This document shows positions 5,319 through 6,263 of a DNA stretch of 6,263 bases, one piece after another (within the stretch, counting starts at the first letter, position 1; every line of letters starts with the position of its first letter). Under the pieces are notes generated by a model that saw nothing but the letters and a program-made list of their open reading frames with translations, was not told the origin of the DNA and did no database searches. Source of the stretch: Acetatifactor sp. (GTDB lineage Bacteria > Bacillota > Clostridia > Lachnospirales > Lachnospiraceae); assembly GCA_024699575.1 (NCBI GenBank), contig JAILPF010000353.1, positions 1-6,263 of the forward strand. Reading direction: 5' to 3'. A program made the translations under genes and the position numbers.

Positions 5319-6263
5319 ATGATGGGTTATTTGCCTATGAATAGTCGGAAGCGATACAGAGTAAAAAAACGAATATCATTTATTATACTTGCATTGTGTA
5401 TTCTTACAGGGTGCGGTGCAACAGAAAATAAGTCTGCCCTGAATTCAGTATCGCAATTGAACGATTCATCTTATACCGTTGGTGTAGGAATTGGTGCAGC
5501 AAGCGAACTGGCGGTAAAGGAAACATTACCGGATGCCAAAATTGTTTATATCGATGTGCCTGATGCTTATAAAGCGGTATCACAGGAGTCAGGCTTCTCG
5601 ATGAAACAATCGGTGAGGAAATCCCGATTGCTGTTGGTATCTCACCGGTAACCAAAATTCCGGATTTCTCTGATAAAGTGAACATATTCCTGGATGAAAT
5701 GCGGGCGGATGGAACACTGGATGACATGTATAAAAGATGGCTTGTGGATGAGAATGAGACAATGCCGGATATTCCGACGAACGATTCCCCGGCGCAACAT
5801 CTTATTGTTGGTACAACGGGAGTGGTCTATCCCTATTCCTACTATAAAGGTACTGAACTGAACGGATATGATATTGAATTGGCAAAGCGCTTTGGAGCAT
5901 GGCTCGATGCTGACATTGAATTCAAAGTGTATGATTATGGAGCGATTATTATGGCGGCTCACAGCGGAGATGTGGACTGCATTATGGCAAATTTGAATGT
6001 GACACCGGAACGAAGTGAAGCAATCCTTTTTTCAGAGCCGATGTTTTGCATTAGGACGGGAATTATGGTAAGGGATGAAGCTTTAGCAGGTGGGAAATAT
6101 GGGATTATTTCAGACATCAGGGAAAGCTTTTATAAAACTTTTATCAGAGAGAGCCGCTGGAAACTTTTTGTAGAAGGCATTGGGACGACATTGCTGATTA
6201 CCGTTTTTTCTATTCTTTTTGGAACATTACTGGGCTTTTGTGTTTTTCTGGCGTGCAGAAATG
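5319..6263 (+). pseudogene. Amino acid ABC transporter substrate-binding/permease fusion, frameshifted, 3' end outside window
   Basis: An N-terminal lipoprotein signal (hydrophobic residues 19-29, lipobox LTGC with Cys32) leads into a substrate-binding region that reads normally to DVPDAYKAVSQ (codons to about 5585). The frame then shifts and stops at TAA 5649-5651 after 110 residues. The family sequence resumes in another frame at GVRLLDETIGEE (from 5585). It continues as IAVGISPV, a linker with TMPDIPTND, a second binding segment (LIVGTTGVVYPYSYY to NLNVTPERSEAILFSEP) and DIRESFYKTFIRESRWK. It ends in the first membrane helix of a HisM-type permease (GIGTTLLITVFSILFGTLLG). Between the two frames, about 20 residues usual in the family, including the conserved GK-x-DA motif, are missing. 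A deletion of 3n+1 bases therefore fits better than a single-base slip. The start is uncertain: ATG 5319, 5322 or 5337, none with a good ribosome binding site. It lies six bases after the SIMPL gene. Confidence 0.75.
5573..6263 (+). CDS. Open 3' fragment of the transporter fusion (binding lobe plus permease start)
   Basis: This is the second reading frame of the disrupted fusion. It is open from just after a TAA at 5570-5572 to the right edge, giving 230 codons. It carries the end of one binding lobe (GVRLLDE to MRADGTLDDMYKRWL), then a complete ligand-binding lobe with YPYSYYKGTELNGYDIELAKRF and TPERSEAILFSEP. The arginine of the second motif is the expected ligand carboxylate contact in polar amino acid binding proteins. 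The first permease helix follows. In-frame candidate starts at GTG 5678 and ATG 5699 have no clear ribosome binding site and would give a product with no signal peptide. Independent expression as a working transporter is unlikely, but the permease part could still be intact beyond the window. Confidence 0.7.

Noticed and set aside
5580..5600. Programmed ribosomal frameshift joining the two transporter frames
   Set aside because: There is no slippery heptamer or downstream structure I can see, and a shift would not restore the roughly 20 missing residues including the GKxDA motif.
5642..5962. Reverse-strand frame of 106 codons over the transporter
   Set aside because: The + strand here reads as clear amino acid binding-protein sequence with family motifs; the reverse reading has no recognisable features or ribosome binding site.

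Overview
The window looks like chromosome from a low-to-mid GC Gram-positive anaerobe, most likely a clostridium of the Lachnospiraceae type. The basis is AGGAGG-like ribosome binding sites, sigma-A style promoters, Gram-positive lipoprotein signals, and protein families common in that group. The taxonomic call is an inference. Every supported gene is on the + strand. I see no mobile element, CRISPR array, tRNA or rRNA.

Layout: (1) positions 1-256 hold the 3' end of a small gene resembling DUF3592, whose reading frame is open to the left edge. (2) Positions 278-2170 hold a complete threonyl-tRNA synthetase of an unusual type. It has no N-terminal TGS domain, carries an extra segment of about 40 residues between motif 1 and the zinc cysteine, and has variant active-site motifs. 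No T-box leader lies directly in front of it. (3) Positions 2210-3136 encode a lipoprotein with an LprI/DUF1311-like stretch, probably in the same transcript as thrS. (4) Positions 3250-3573 encode a 107-residue protein of unknown function. It has its own promoter upstream and a strong intrinsic terminator downstream. (5) A near-consensus Fur-box palindrome sits just after that terminator and overlaps the best promoter for the next gene, a sugar phosphate isomerase/epimerase-type TIM barrel (3677-4504). (6) A well-formed promoter then drives a SIMPL-domain membrane-anchored protein (4563-5312). (7) From 5319 to the right edge is a lipoprotein/permease fusion of the polar amino acid ABC uptake type. 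It is broken by a frameshift that coincides with the loss of about 20 expected residues.

The genes do not form one obvious pathway. They read as a series of short transcription units: DUF3592-thrS-lipoprotein; the 107-residue orphan; the TIM barrel; and SIMPL plus the disrupted transporter. The observations most worth following up are the atypical ThrRS, the swapped order of the substrate-binding lobes in the transporter fusion and its disruption, and the Fur-like operator in front of a sugar isomerase-like gene.
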